Shown: in pieces, positions 9,184 through 18,127 of the stretch
How the letters are laid out: each line of letters opens with the position of its first letter
How positions within the stretch are numbered: position 1 is the first letter of the stretch
Assembly (NCBI GenBank): GCA_021773115.1
Contig: JAJFKS010000028.1
Span: 124,001-188,000, forward strand
Reading direction: 5' to 3'
DNA from: Woeseiaceae bacterium
Lineage (GTDB): Bacteria > Pseudomonadota > Gammaproteobacteria > Steroidobacterales > Woeseiaceae
Length of the DNA: 64,000 nt
Position numbers and translations under genes: made by a program
The notes under the pieces: model-generated
Told to the model about the DNA's origin: nothing
What the model saw: only the letters and a program-made list of their open reading frames with translations
Database searches by the model: none

Positions 9184-10104
9184 ATGAACGAGTTCGAGCT
9201 GATCGGCCGCTATTTCGATCGCAAGCAAAAACCCGCCGATGTCAAAGTCGGCGTGGGCGACGACGGCGCGGTACTGGTGCCGGAAACAGACCGCGACCAG
9301 GTTCAGGTCATCGACACCTTGATCGCTGGCGTGCATTTTCCCGTTGAAACGAAGCCCGCCGATATCGGCTATCGCGTGGTCGCCGTCAACCTGTCCGACA
9401 TTGCGGCGATGGGCGCGCGCCCGCGCTGGATGACCTTGGCATTGACGCTGAATGACAACAGCGAACAATGGCTGCAATCGTTCACGAACGGCTTGTTCGA
9501 AGCCGCCGATGAACACAACGTCGCCCTGGTCGGCGGCGACACCACCCGCGCCGCACAAGTTACGGTGACAGTCACCATAACCGGCGACGTCGAGCGCAAT
9601 GCTGCGCTCTTGCGTAGCGGTGCCAATGTGGGTGATACGATTTACGTGACCGGCACGCTCGGCGATGCCGCGGCCGGTCTTGACTGCTTGCGACGGCATC
9701 AGGCTGACGCCTTCCTGGTTTCGCGCTTCCTGCGCCCTACGGCCCGGATTGAAACGGGAAGGGCGCTGGTCGGCAAGGCGCATGCCGCGATCGACATCTC
9801 CGACGGCCTCGCTGGCGACTTGAAGAAACTGCTGTCGGCGAGCGGCCTCGGTGCGTGCGTTGAGATTGAGCGATTGCCCTTGTCGACACCGTTGCAGCAG
9901 CGCTTCGATGCCCAGCATCAGATGCGCTTCGCACTGACGGGCGGTGACGACTACGAATTGTGTTTTACCGCGGCAGCGGACACCGTGGCGGCTATATCAG
10001 GAATTACTGCAATCGGTACCGTGACCGAATCGCCGCAATTGACGTTCACCCTGGGTGGCGACGTTGTGGATATCGACGACAGCGGTTACCGTCACTTTGC
10101 ATGA
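9184..10104 (+). CDS. thiL: Thiamine-monophosphate kinase
   Basis: ATP-dependent phosphorylation of thiamine phosphate to thiamine pyrophosphate. It is 306 residues with family motifs VGVGDDGAVL near residue 24, AVNLSDIAAMGARP (Mg/ATP binding), GGDTTRA, and AIDISDGLAGDL. The open frame runs upstream into nusB, but MNEFELIGRYF at 9184 is the family N-terminus, 7 bp after the nusB stop. Its stop overlaps the pgpA start (ATGA). Confidence 0.95.
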   Translation: MNEFELIGRYFDRKQKPADVKVGVGDDGAVLVPETDRDQVQVIDTLIAGVHFPVETKPADIGYRVVAVNLSDIAAMGARPRWMTLALTLNDNSEQWLQSFTNGLFEAADEHNVALVGGDTTRAAQVTVTVTITGDVERNAALLRSGANVGDTIYVTGTLGDAAAGLDCLRRHQADAFLVSRFLRPTARIETGRALVGKAHAAIDISDGLAGDLKKLLSASGLGACVEIERLPLSTPLQQRFDAQHQMRFALTGGDDYELCFTAAADTVAAISGITAIGTVTESPQLTFTLGGDVVDIDDSGYRHFA

Positions 10105-10589
10105 CTAAGCCGCCCGACAATCTCGCCCGAACCGTACTGCGCGATCCCGTGCACTTTCTGGCATTCGGATTCGGTACCGGCCTGGCCCCGATAGCACCCG
10201 GCACCTTTGGTTCACTGCCCGGCATTCTGCTGTTCTGGTTAACGCTGCCATTCGGACATTATGTTCAATTAGGCATGGTGGCTGCAATCATTCTGGCCGG
10301 CATCTGGATTTGCGGTGAAAGTGCCAGGCGCATTGGCGTTCACGATCACGGCGGCATTGTCTGGGACGAGATCGCCGGCATGTATTTGACGCTGTTTTTC
10401 GCGCCCTTCACGGTGCCTGGCTGGGTACTGGCGTTCCTGCTATTTCGTCTGATGGATATTGTCAAACCCTGGCCGATTAGAGACCTGGATCACAGACTGC
10501 AAGGCGGGCTGGGAATTATGCTGGATGACCTCGCCGCCGCGCTGTATGCCGCTATTTTACTGGGTTTATACGGGTGGCTAATGACATAG
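10101..10589 (+). CDS. pgpA: Phosphatidylglycerophosphatase A
   Basis: Inner-membrane phosphatase converting phosphatidylglycerol phosphate to phosphatidylglycerol. 162 residues with the family N-terminus (GFGTGLAPIAPGTFGSL), the DHGGIVWDEIAGM metal-binding motif and several membrane helices; RLMDIVKPWPI lies near the C-terminus. ATGA overlap with thiL gives the start at 10101; the longer frame starting at 9960 is read-back into thiL. It closes the classical rib-nus-thi-pgp operon and is followed 14 bp later by a protein kinase gene. Confidence 0.94.
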   Translation: MTKPPDNLARTVLRDPVHFLAFGFGTGLAPIAPGTFGSLPGILLFWLTLPFGHYVQLGMVAAIILAGIWICGESARRIGVHDHGGIVWDEIAGMYLTLFFAPFTVPGWVLAFLLFRLMDIVKPWPIRDLDHRLQGGLGIMLDDLAAALYAAILLGLYGWLMT

Positions 10590-10603
10590 ATGATTGAGGC
10601 AAC

Positions 10604-11908
10604 ATGGCCGGCAACATTAGCGATATCAAGCGCCCGAAAGACGTCCCTGAGAAAATCGGCAAGTATGTCATCATCAACAAGATTGGCAAGGGCAGCACAG
10701 GCATGGTCTACCTGTCGCACGACCCTTACTATCGCCGCGACGTTGCGATCAAAGTCTACAACACCGAAGAAGATGCGGACGCAGAACGTGCACGCGTCGC
10801 ACGCAAAATGTTTTTCAACGAAGCGCACATGGTCGGTATGTTGCAGCATCCGAACATCATGCCGATCTACGATGCCGGCGAAGAAGACGGCGCTTACTAC
10901 GTTGTAACCGAACATATCCAGGGTGCCCGTACGCTGGCGGCCTATTGCCGACCCGACAACCTGCTGCGTGTCGACGATGTGGTCGAAATTATCTACAAGG
11001 TTGCGAAGGCGCTGCATTACGCGCACGGTCGAGGCGTTATCCATCGCGACATCAAACCCTCCAATATCATGCTCACGATCGACAACGACGTGCGCATCAT
11101 CGACTTCGGCATTGCCATCGTCAGCGGCTCCGAAGTTTCTCGCATCGAAGGCATCGCCGGTTCACCGAGCTACATGTCACCGGAGCAAGTGCAATCCGAA
11201 GAACTGACGCCGCGTTCAGATCTGTATTCGCTTGGTGCGGTGATGTACGAATTACTGACCGGCTTTCGTCCATTCCGGGCAGATAACCTTTCGAAGCTGT
11301 TGCACCAGATCGTGTATGCAACACCGCCTCCGATTCACACCTATCGCGACGATCTTCCGGAAGAGCTCGAACATGTCGTGATGATGACGATGCAAAAGGA
11401 GCCGCACAAGCGGCTGACGACTGGCAACGCGATGTCCGCTGAATTGACACGTGTCTACAAAGACCTGCGGCAAAAATACGACAGCCTCGACAACCAGGAA
11501 CATTTCGACCTGCTGCGCACGCTGACCTTCTTCCATGAATTTTCACATGCAGAAATTTGGGAAGTACTGCGGGCCTCGGACTGGCACGAGTACCAGGACA
11601 ATGAAGACATCGTCCGTGAGGGCGAAGTCGACGATCGCTTCTACATCATCGTCGCAGGCACTGTTTGCGTGCAGGCCAACGGCAACAATCTCGGCAAGTT
11701 ATCGAACGGCGCCTGTTTCGGCGAAACCAGTTATGTCCGTGGTGCACGTCGTCAGGCCTCTATCTGTGCGGACGGCCAGGTTACGATCTTGCGTGTAAGT
11801 TCGACATTAATGGAGCAGGTATCGTCAGCCTGCCAGCTACGATTCAACAAGGTTTTCCTGCGCTCGCTGATTACGCGACTTCAAGGTACCGGCGGCGCCA
11901 ACACTTAA
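10604..11908 (+). CDS. Ser/Thr protein kinase with C-terminal cyclic-nucleotide-binding domain
   Basis: 434 residues. The Hanks-type kinase domain (about 20-285) has a glycine loop IGKGSTGMVY, catalytic Lys50 in VAIK, HRDIKPSN (147-154), DFG (167-169) and the SPSYMSPEQ activation segment, so it should be active. Residues 325-425 form a cNMP-binding fold with a phosphate-binding-cassette-like stretch FGETSYVRGARRQAS (FGE then Arg, as in CAP/PKA). There is no membrane segment, so it is cytoplasmic, unlike PknB. This suggests a kinase controlled by cAMP, cGMP or another small ligand. It lies 14 bp behind pgpA and may be expressed with the rib operon. Substrates are unknown. Confidence 0.9.
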   Translation: MAGNISDIKRPKDVPEKIGKYVIINKIGKGSTGMVYLSHDPYYRRDVAIKVYNTEEDADAERARVARKMFFNEAHMVGMLQHPNIMPIYDAGEEDGAYYVVTEHIQGARTLAAYCRPDNLLRVDDVVEIIYKVAKALHYAHGRGVIHRDIKPSNIMLTIDNDVRIIDFGIAIVSGSEVSRIEGIAGSPSYMSPEQVQSEELTPRSDLYSLGAVMYELLTGFRPFRADNLSKLLHQIVYATPPPIHTYRDDLPEELEHVVMMTMQKEPHKRLTTGNAMSAELTRVYKDLRQKYDSLDNQEHFDLLRTLTFFHEFSHAEIWEVLRASDWHEYQDNEDIVREGEVDDRFYIIVAGTVCVQANGNNLGKLSNGACFGETSYVRGARRQASICADGQVTILRVSSTLMEQVSSACQLRFNKVFLRSLITRLQGTGGANT

Positions 11909-11974
11909 GCACCCCCCTAGGCAAAACGCGCCAATTCTCGCTACACTGCCCACTGTTCGAATCTGGGGTGTCCA

Positions 11975-13291
11975 ATGTCAAAGCGATTTATTGGCCTGCT
12001 GGCCATACTGTTTTCCGTGTCTGCAATGGCCCAGGACCTTGATGTCGCAGTCAAAAAAGACTACGACGAGCATCTTGGTGGCTTGTTTGACTATTTTCAT
12101 CGCAACCCTGAGCTGTCATCGGTAGAACACGAAACCGCGCGGCGCATGGCGCTGGAGCTCAGTCTGGCCGGATTCGATGTCACTGAAGGTGTCGGTGGAA
12201 CGGGCGTCGTCGCAATGTTGGAAAATGGCGCAGGACCGCTCGTCATGATGCGTGCCGACATGGATGGCCTGCCCGTCGAAGAAAAATCCGGGCTCGCAAA
12301 CGCCTCTCGCGCTCAGCAGAAAGATCCGATCACCGGCAACATGGTCTACACGATGCATGCCTGTGGACATGACGTACACATTACCAGTCTCGTCGGTACT
12401 GCACGGCAGATGGTTGCGCGCAAAGACGAATGGAAAGGCACGCTGATGCTCGTCGTGCAGCCCGCAGAAGAGCGCGTACTGGGTGCACGGGCAATGCGCG
12501 ATGACGATATCTGGGGTCGCTTTGGTACACCGGATTACGCGCTGGCTTTCCACGTGTCATCCAACGACGTTGCCGGAATCATCAATGTTTCGGAAGGCAG
12601 CCCGTATGCGGGTGCCGATACGGTCGACATTATTATTCACGGTGTCGGCGCTCACGGTGCCAGCCCACATCGCGGCAAGGACCCGATTGTTCTCGGCAGC
12701 CAGATCGTGCTCGCACTGCAAACGCTGGTTGCGCGCGAGTTGCCCCCGCGCGACCCTGGCGTGGTAACCGTCGGTTCTTTTCACTCCGGCACCAAGCACA
12801 ATATTATTTCGGACGAAGCCCATCTGCAGTTGACCGTGCGTAATACCAGCATGGAAACCCGTGAATTACTCTTGAGCGGTATCAAGCGCATCGCCGAAAA
12901 TATGGGTCGGGTCGCCGGCTTGCCTGAGGATATGCTACCGGAAGTCATCGTATCGAACGAGAGCGTGCCGCCGACGATCAACGACGCAGCGCTCGCACGT
13001 CGCCTTAAGCAGGCGTGGAGCGAGGCGATGGGCGATGAAGCGGTCGTGGACATCCCGCCGACGGGCATGGGCGCAGAGGATTTCCCGTTTTTCACGGTAA
13101 ATCCGAATATTACCAGCGTGTACTGGGAGATCGGTGGAACGCCGCAGGCGGACTTCGAGGCCGAGGCAGCTGGTGGACCGCCGGTACCGAGCCATCACTC
13201 GCCGCTGTTCAAAATCTCACCAGAACCGGCGGTAATGGCAGGCGTTGAATCGACGGTAGTCGCGCTGATGGAATTGATGTCAGATCGGTAG
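11975..13291 (+). CDS. Exported M20-family amidohydrolase
   Basis: 438-residue metallopeptidase of the M20D type (relatives: IAA-amino-acid hydrolase, hippuricase, N-acyl-amino-acid amidohydrolase). A signal peptide is visible (MSKRFIGLLAILFSVSAMA, cleavage likely after residue 19), so it acts in the periplasm. Metal ligands: HACGHDVH, PAEE, AHGASPHRGKDP in the lid domain, and the C-terminal HHSPLF. The EE pair in PAEE includes the general base. Its substrate cannot be inferred. It has its own 66-bp upstream region and converges on xseB. Confidence 0.88.
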   Translation: MSKRFIGLLAILFSVSAMAQDLDVAVKKDYDEHLGGLFDYFHRNPELSSVEHETARRMALELSLAGFDVTEGVGGTGVVAMLENGAGPLVMMRADMDGLPVEEKSGLANASRAQQKDPITGNMVYTMHACGHDVHITSLVGTARQMVARKDEWKGTLMLVVQPAEERVLGARAMRDDDIWGRFGTPDYALAFHVSSNDVAGIINVSEGSPYAGADTVDIIIHGVGAHGASPHRGKDPIVLGSQIVLALQTLVARELPPRDPGVVTVGSFHSGTKHNIISDEAHLQLTVRNTSMETRELLLSGIKRIAENMGRVAGLPEDMLPEVIVSNESVPPTINDAALARRLKQAWSEAMGDEAVVDIPPTGMGAEDFPFFTVNPNITSVYWEIGGTPQADFEAEAAGGPPVPSHHSPLFKISPEPAVMAGVESTVVALMELMSDR

Positions 13292-13321
13292 CGGCGCGTT
13301 TATGCCCATCCGGGTATCCAG

Positions 13322-13336
13322 CGCTCGCTCCTACGG
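13322..13336 (-). repeat. REP-like GTAGGAGCG sequence
   Basis: On the minus strand this reads CCGTAGGAGCGAGCG, the start of the common pseudomonad REP-type palindrome (GTAGGAGCGAGC...GCTCGC). It overlaps the stop codon of xseB, and the right arm of the palindrome is only partly recognisable (towards 13300). A second GTAGGAGCG copy occurs at 59969-59990. The transposon-like role is inference only. Confidence 0.35.
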
Positions 13337-13567
13337 TTCTTCGACTTCGAAATCCGATAAGTCTTCGCCGCCGGCGCTTTTCATCAGGATCTGGACTTTT
13401 AGCTCGGCATCCTTGAGGGCCGCCTGGCAGCCACGCGTCAGCTTAATGCCTTCTTCGAATTTTTTCATCGCCTGCTCGAGCGGCAGGTCGCCGGATTCAA
13501 GCTCGTCAACCAGCGCCTCGAGATCCGCCAGCGATTTTTCCAGGTTGATTTTTTTCTGGGCCGCCAT
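13331..13567 (-). CDS. xseB: Exodeoxyribonuclease VII small subunit
   Basis: 78-residue subunit XseB that binds several-fold to XseA to make the ssDNA exonuclease. Family features: LEKSLADLEALVDELESGDLPLEQAMKKFEEG followed by a short basic region, here split by position: helix 1 residues 7-22, helix 2 about 30-60. Unlike in many gammaproteobacteria it is not followed by ispA and dxs; it ends in a REP-like sequence and converges on the M20 hydrolase gene. It is divergent from the rubrerythrin operon. Confidence 0.93.
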   Translation of the reverse strand: MAAQKKINLEKSLADLEALVDELESGDLPLEQAMKKFEEGIKLTRGCQAALKDAELKVQILMKSAGGEDLSDFEVEEP

Positions 13568-13635
13568 AGTTTCAGTCCATGATTCAGTGCGCCGCTACGC
13601 TACAGACGAGTCGAATGTTCGTCAATGGCGCTCGG

Positions 13636-13664
13636 TTGACAGTGTACGATGCGCGCACTACAGT
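13636..13664 (+). promoter_or_regulatory. Predicted sigma-70 promoter of the rubrerythrin operon
   Basis: A perfect -35 TTGACA at 13636-13641 is followed after 17 bp by TACAGT at 13659-13664, a 4/6 match to TATAAT. The predicted start of transcription falls around 13671, at the edge of the palindrome at 13672-13690 and about 50 bp before the rubrerythrin ATG. Confidence 0.55.
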
Positions 13665-13671
13665 TATTGTA

Positions 13672-13690
13672 TGTTAGAACCGTTCTAACA
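13672..13690. promoter_or_regulatory. Palindromic operator TGTTAGAAC-C-GTTCTAACA
   Basis: TGTTAGAACCGTTCTAACA is a perfect inverted repeat with 9-bp arms and one central base, placed right at the predicted transcription start of the rubrerythrin operon. The position suits a dimeric repressor that blocks initiation. It does not match the consensus I know for FNR, LexA or OxyR; a TetR, Rrf2 or Fur/PerR-like regulator is possible. No regulator gene is adjacent. Confidence 0.6.
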
Positions 13691-13719
13691 CGAGCGTTTC
13701 TCAATTGAGAGGATAAGAA

Positions 13720-14139
13720 ATGTCACTGAAAGACAGCAAAACCGAGCAAAATCTTAAAGATGCATTCTCCGGCGAGTCGCAGGCCAATCGTCGCTACCTG
13801 TACTTCGCAGCCAAAGCTGACGTCGAAGGTTACAACGACGTTGCTGCTGTATTCCGTTCGACTGCGGAAGGCGAGACCGGCCACGCGCACGGTCACCTGG
13901 AATATCTGGAAGAAACCGGCGACCCGGCGACAGGACTGCCGATCGGACCGACTTCAGCGAATCTCGGTGCTGCGATCGCAGGCGAAACTCACGAGTACAC
14001 GGACATGTACCCCGGCATGGCGAAGACCGCGCGCGATGAAGGCTTCGACGAGATTGCCGACTGGTTCGAAACCCTGGCAAAGGCCGAACGTTCACACGCG
14101 AATCGTTTCCAGAAAGCACTCGACTCGCTTGATGACTAG
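13720..14139 (+). CDS. Rubrerythrin-family diiron protein, rubredoxin domain absent
   Basis: 139-residue four-helix-bundle ferritin-like protein. Metal-ligand motifs: [13 protein letters not shown] (helix 1), [21 protein letters not shown] and [10 protein letters not shown], giving the two carboxylate-rich ExxH-type sets of rubrerythrin. The C-terminal rubredoxin domain of classical rubrerythrin is missing, so electrons must come from a partner. That partner may be the Fe-S protein encoded 4 bp downstream. Likely role: peroxide reduction. SD AGAGGATAAGAA lies just upstream of the ATG. It is first gene of a three-gene operon with a palindromic operator. Confidence 0.92.
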   Translation: MSLKDSKTEQNLKDAFSGESQANRRYLYFAAKADVEGYNDVAAVFRSTAEGETGHAHGHLEYLEETGDPATGLPIGPTSANLGAAIAGETHEYTDMYPGMAKTARDEGFDEIADWFETLAKAERSHANRFQKALDSLDD

Positions 14140-14143
14140 CTAA

Positions 14144-15481
14144 TTGTCCTCGGGCAAGCGCGAAGGCAGTCTTGAGACGCCGACCCGGCATCCACTCGAC
14201 TGGCAGTCCGAAGAATTCTACGACGAAGCTCCTCTTTTTGAGGAGCTTGAGCGCGTCTTCGATATCTGCCACGGGTGCCGGCGTTGCTTCAATCTGTGTA
14301 ACGCCTTTCCAACGCTCTTCGACGCCGTCGATGAATCCGCGACAATGGAAGTCGACGGCGTGCCCAAAAAAGTCTATTGGGAAGTCGTTGATCACTGCTA
14401 CTTGTGCGACATGTGCTATATGTCGAAATGCCCGTACGTGCCGCCGCACGAATGGAATGTCGATTTTCCGCACCTGATGCTCAGAGCGAAGGCGGCGCGT
14501 TTCAGGAAAGAAGGTGCATCCGTTCGTGACAAGCTGTTGTCGGCAACGGATACCGTGGGCAAGCTCGCCGGTATCCCGGTTGTGGTTGACGTCGTAAATG
14601 CCAGCAATCGCAGCAAGACGGGCCGCAAGCTGCTTGAGAGCACGCTGGGTGTACATCGCAACGCACCGGTTCCGGAGTATCACTCGAAGACGGCGCGCAA
14701 ACGACTCGCGTATTTGCGTGACATCGACAGCATTGAGACCAGGCCAACTTCGACGACTCGCGGCAAGGTTGCTCTGTATGCGACGTGCTACGGAAACCGC
14801 AACCATCCTGCGATCAATGAAGACCTGGTCGCGGTGTACGAACACAACGGTATTCCGGTGACGCTTTTTGAGAAGGAAGTTTGTTGCGGCATGCCGAAAC
14901 TTGAACTTGGTGATCTTGAAGCGGTGGCCAAAGCCAAAGAGATCAACATCCCGATTTTGGCTGCAATGGTGGACGCGGGCTGGGACATCGTCACACCGAT
15001 ACCGTCATGCACGCTGATGTTCAAGCAGGAACTGCCGCTGATGTTTCCGGACGATGAGGATGTCGCGAAAGTGCAAGCGGCGATGTACGACCCGTTTGAG
15101 TACCTGATGCTGCGGCACAAGGACGGTGAATTGAAGACCGAATTCAAAAACTCTCTGGGCAAGATTTCCTACCAGGTGCCCTGTCATCTGCGTGTGCAGA
15201 ATATTGGGCTGAAGACCCGAGATATCCTGCAACTGGTTCCCGATACTGAGGTTGAGGCGATTGAGCGCTGCTCCGGGCACGACGGAACCTATGCGGTGAA
15301 ACGGGAGTTTCATGACATCGCGAAGAAGATTGCGGTACCTGTTGTGAATAAGGTGAAGCGCAGCGAGGCCGACCACTTTATCAGCGACTGCCCGATGGCG
15401 GCCGAGCAAATCGTGCAGGATCTCGATAACTATGAACCGACTAATCCGATGAGCCTGCTACGCAGCGCCTATGGAATCTGA
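14144..15481 (+). CDS. Fe-S oxidoreductase with two 4Fe-4S clusters and CCG domains (GlpC/HdrB-like)
   Basis: 445 residues. Two ferredoxin-type cluster motifs: Cys42-45-48-52 (CHGCRRCFNLC) and Cys85-88-91-96 (CYLCDMCYMSKCP). These are followed by two cysteine-rich CCG domains: CCGMP near residue 247 in the first, and CSG (RCSGHDG) near 376 in the second, so the second motif is degenerate. This is the architecture of GlpC and heterodisulfide-reductase-related proteins that pass electrons between dehydrogenases and carriers. The start must be the TTG at 14144, because TAA at 14141-14143 precedes it in frame and the first ATG is beyond the first cluster. Lying 4 bp from the rubrerythrin stop, it is probably translationally coupled. 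I infer it supplies electrons to the rubrerythrin. Confidence 0.88.
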   Translation: MSSGKREGSLETPTRHPLDWQSEEFYDEAPLFEELERVFDICHGCRRCFNLCNAFPTLFDAVDESATMEVDGVPKKVYWEVVDHCYLCDMCYMSKCPYVPPHEWNVDFPHLMLRAKAARFRKEGASVRDKLLSATDTVGKLAGIPVVVDVVNASNRSKTGRKLLESTLGVHRNAPVPEYHSKTARKRLAYLRDIDSIETRPTSTTRGKVALYATCYGNRNHPAINEDLVAVYEHNGIPVTLFEKEVCCGMPKLELGDLEAVAKAKEINIPILAAMVDAGWDIVTPIPSCTLMFKQELPLMFPDDEDVAKVQAAMYDPFEYLMLRHKDGELKTEFKNSLGKISYQVPCHLRVQNIGLKTRDILQLVPDTEVEAIERCSGHDGTYAVKREFHDIAKKIAVPVVNKVKRSEADHFISDCPMAAEQIVQDLDNYEPTNPMSLLRSAYGI

Positions 15482-15482
15482 T

Positions 15483-16067
15483 ATGCAAAAACTAACTCGC
15501 GACGATCTGTTTAGTCTTGAACAATACGCAGAACAACGTGGCTCATTTCGTGACAAGGTACTGCAGCACAAGCGCAACAGGCGTCTCGAACTCGGCACCA
15601 ATGCCGCGTTGTATTTTGAAGACCGACTGACGATGCAATACCAGGTCCAGGAAATGCTGCGCATCGAGAAAATCTTCGAGGCGGATGGAATTAACGAAGA
15701 ACTGGAAACCTACAACGCGCTGATCCCCGATGGTAGCAACTGGAAGGCGACCTTTATGATCGAGTTTCCGGAGGAAGGGCAACGCCGCGAAATGTTGACG
15801 CAACTGATCGGCATTGAAGATCGCGTCTACGTTCAGGTTGTCGATTTTGATCGCGTTTTTGCAATCGCAGACGAAGATCTCGAACGCTCAGACAAACACA
15901 AGACATCGGCTGTACATTTTCTTCGTTTCGAGCTGCCGAGCGAACAGGTCACGGCAGTCAAAGCCGGTGCAAGCTTTGTGGCCGGCATCGATCATGACAA
16001 CTACCAGGTCGAAGTCAGTCCTGTCGCAGACAATGTGCGCCAGTCGCTGCTTGAGGATCTCAGCTGA
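15483..16067 (+). CDS. DUF3501 family protein
   Basis: 194-residue soluble protein beginning MQKLTRDDLFSLEQYAEQR, which is the typical start of DUF3501 proteins. It is Glu/Asp-rich with no cysteine motif, signal peptide or membrane segment. The function is not established. Its repeated company with rubrerythrin and the CCG-domain Fe-S protein suggests a structural or electron-transfer role in the same complex, but that is inference. An alternative start at 15471 would overlap the upstream gene by 11 bp; the ATG at 15483 has GGAA at suitable spacing. The parE gene follows after 69 bp. Confidence 0.82.
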   Translation: MQKLTRDDLFSLEQYAEQRGSFRDKVLQHKRNRRLELGTNAALYFEDRLTMQYQVQEMLRIEKIFEADGINEELETYNALIPDGSNWKATFMIEFPEEGQRREMLTQLIGIEDRVYVQVVDFDRVFAIADEDLERSDKHKTSAVHFLRFELPSEQVTAVKAGASFVAGIDHDNYQVEVSPVADNVRQSLLEDLS

Positions 16068-16136
16068 ATATAGCGGGTGCACCCCCAGGCCATTCAAGCT
16101 AAACTGCCGCCGGGCATTTTTCTGGTTTATTACTAG

Positions 16137-18023
<1,887 letters not shown>

Positions 18024-18032
18024 GGAGAGGTA

Positions 18033-18123
18033 GGGCCTGTGTGTGGTTGGTTGATCGTCGCGGCGCCGGCCCTTTTTCTGCCAGGCAAGATGCTGCGACG
18101 ATCAACCAACCACACACAGGCCC
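18033..18123. repeat. Perfect 29-bp inverted repeat between parE and parC
   Basis: Left arm 18033-18061 begins GGGCCTGTGTGTGGTTGG; right arm 18095-18123 is its exact reverse complement, 29 of 29 bases. The 33-nt loop is 18062-18094. Pairing ends abruptly on both sides and there is no T-run beyond the right arm, so it is not a classical terminator. The right arm ends 4 bp before the parC ATG and contains the only AGG that could serve as its ribosome-binding site. A transcript through here would fold into a very stable hairpin hiding parC initiation. It may be a regulatory hairpin or a small palindromic mobile element. Confidence 0.9.
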
Positions 18124-18127
18124 AGCC

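Noticed and set aside
9112-9918. 268-residue minus-strand open frame opposite thiL
   Set aside because: Antisense to conserved ThiL motifs; no independent support.
13754-14845. 363-residue minus-strand open frame across rubrerythrin and the Fe-S protein
   Set aside because: It covers two well-recognised plus-strand genes, resembles no family, is Arg/His-rich as typical of antisense frames in GC-rich DNA, and has no ribosome-binding site.
18033-18123. Insertion sequence remnant with terminal repeats
   Set aside because: The 33-nt interior is too short to encode anything and no target duplication flanks it; retained only as an inverted repeat.
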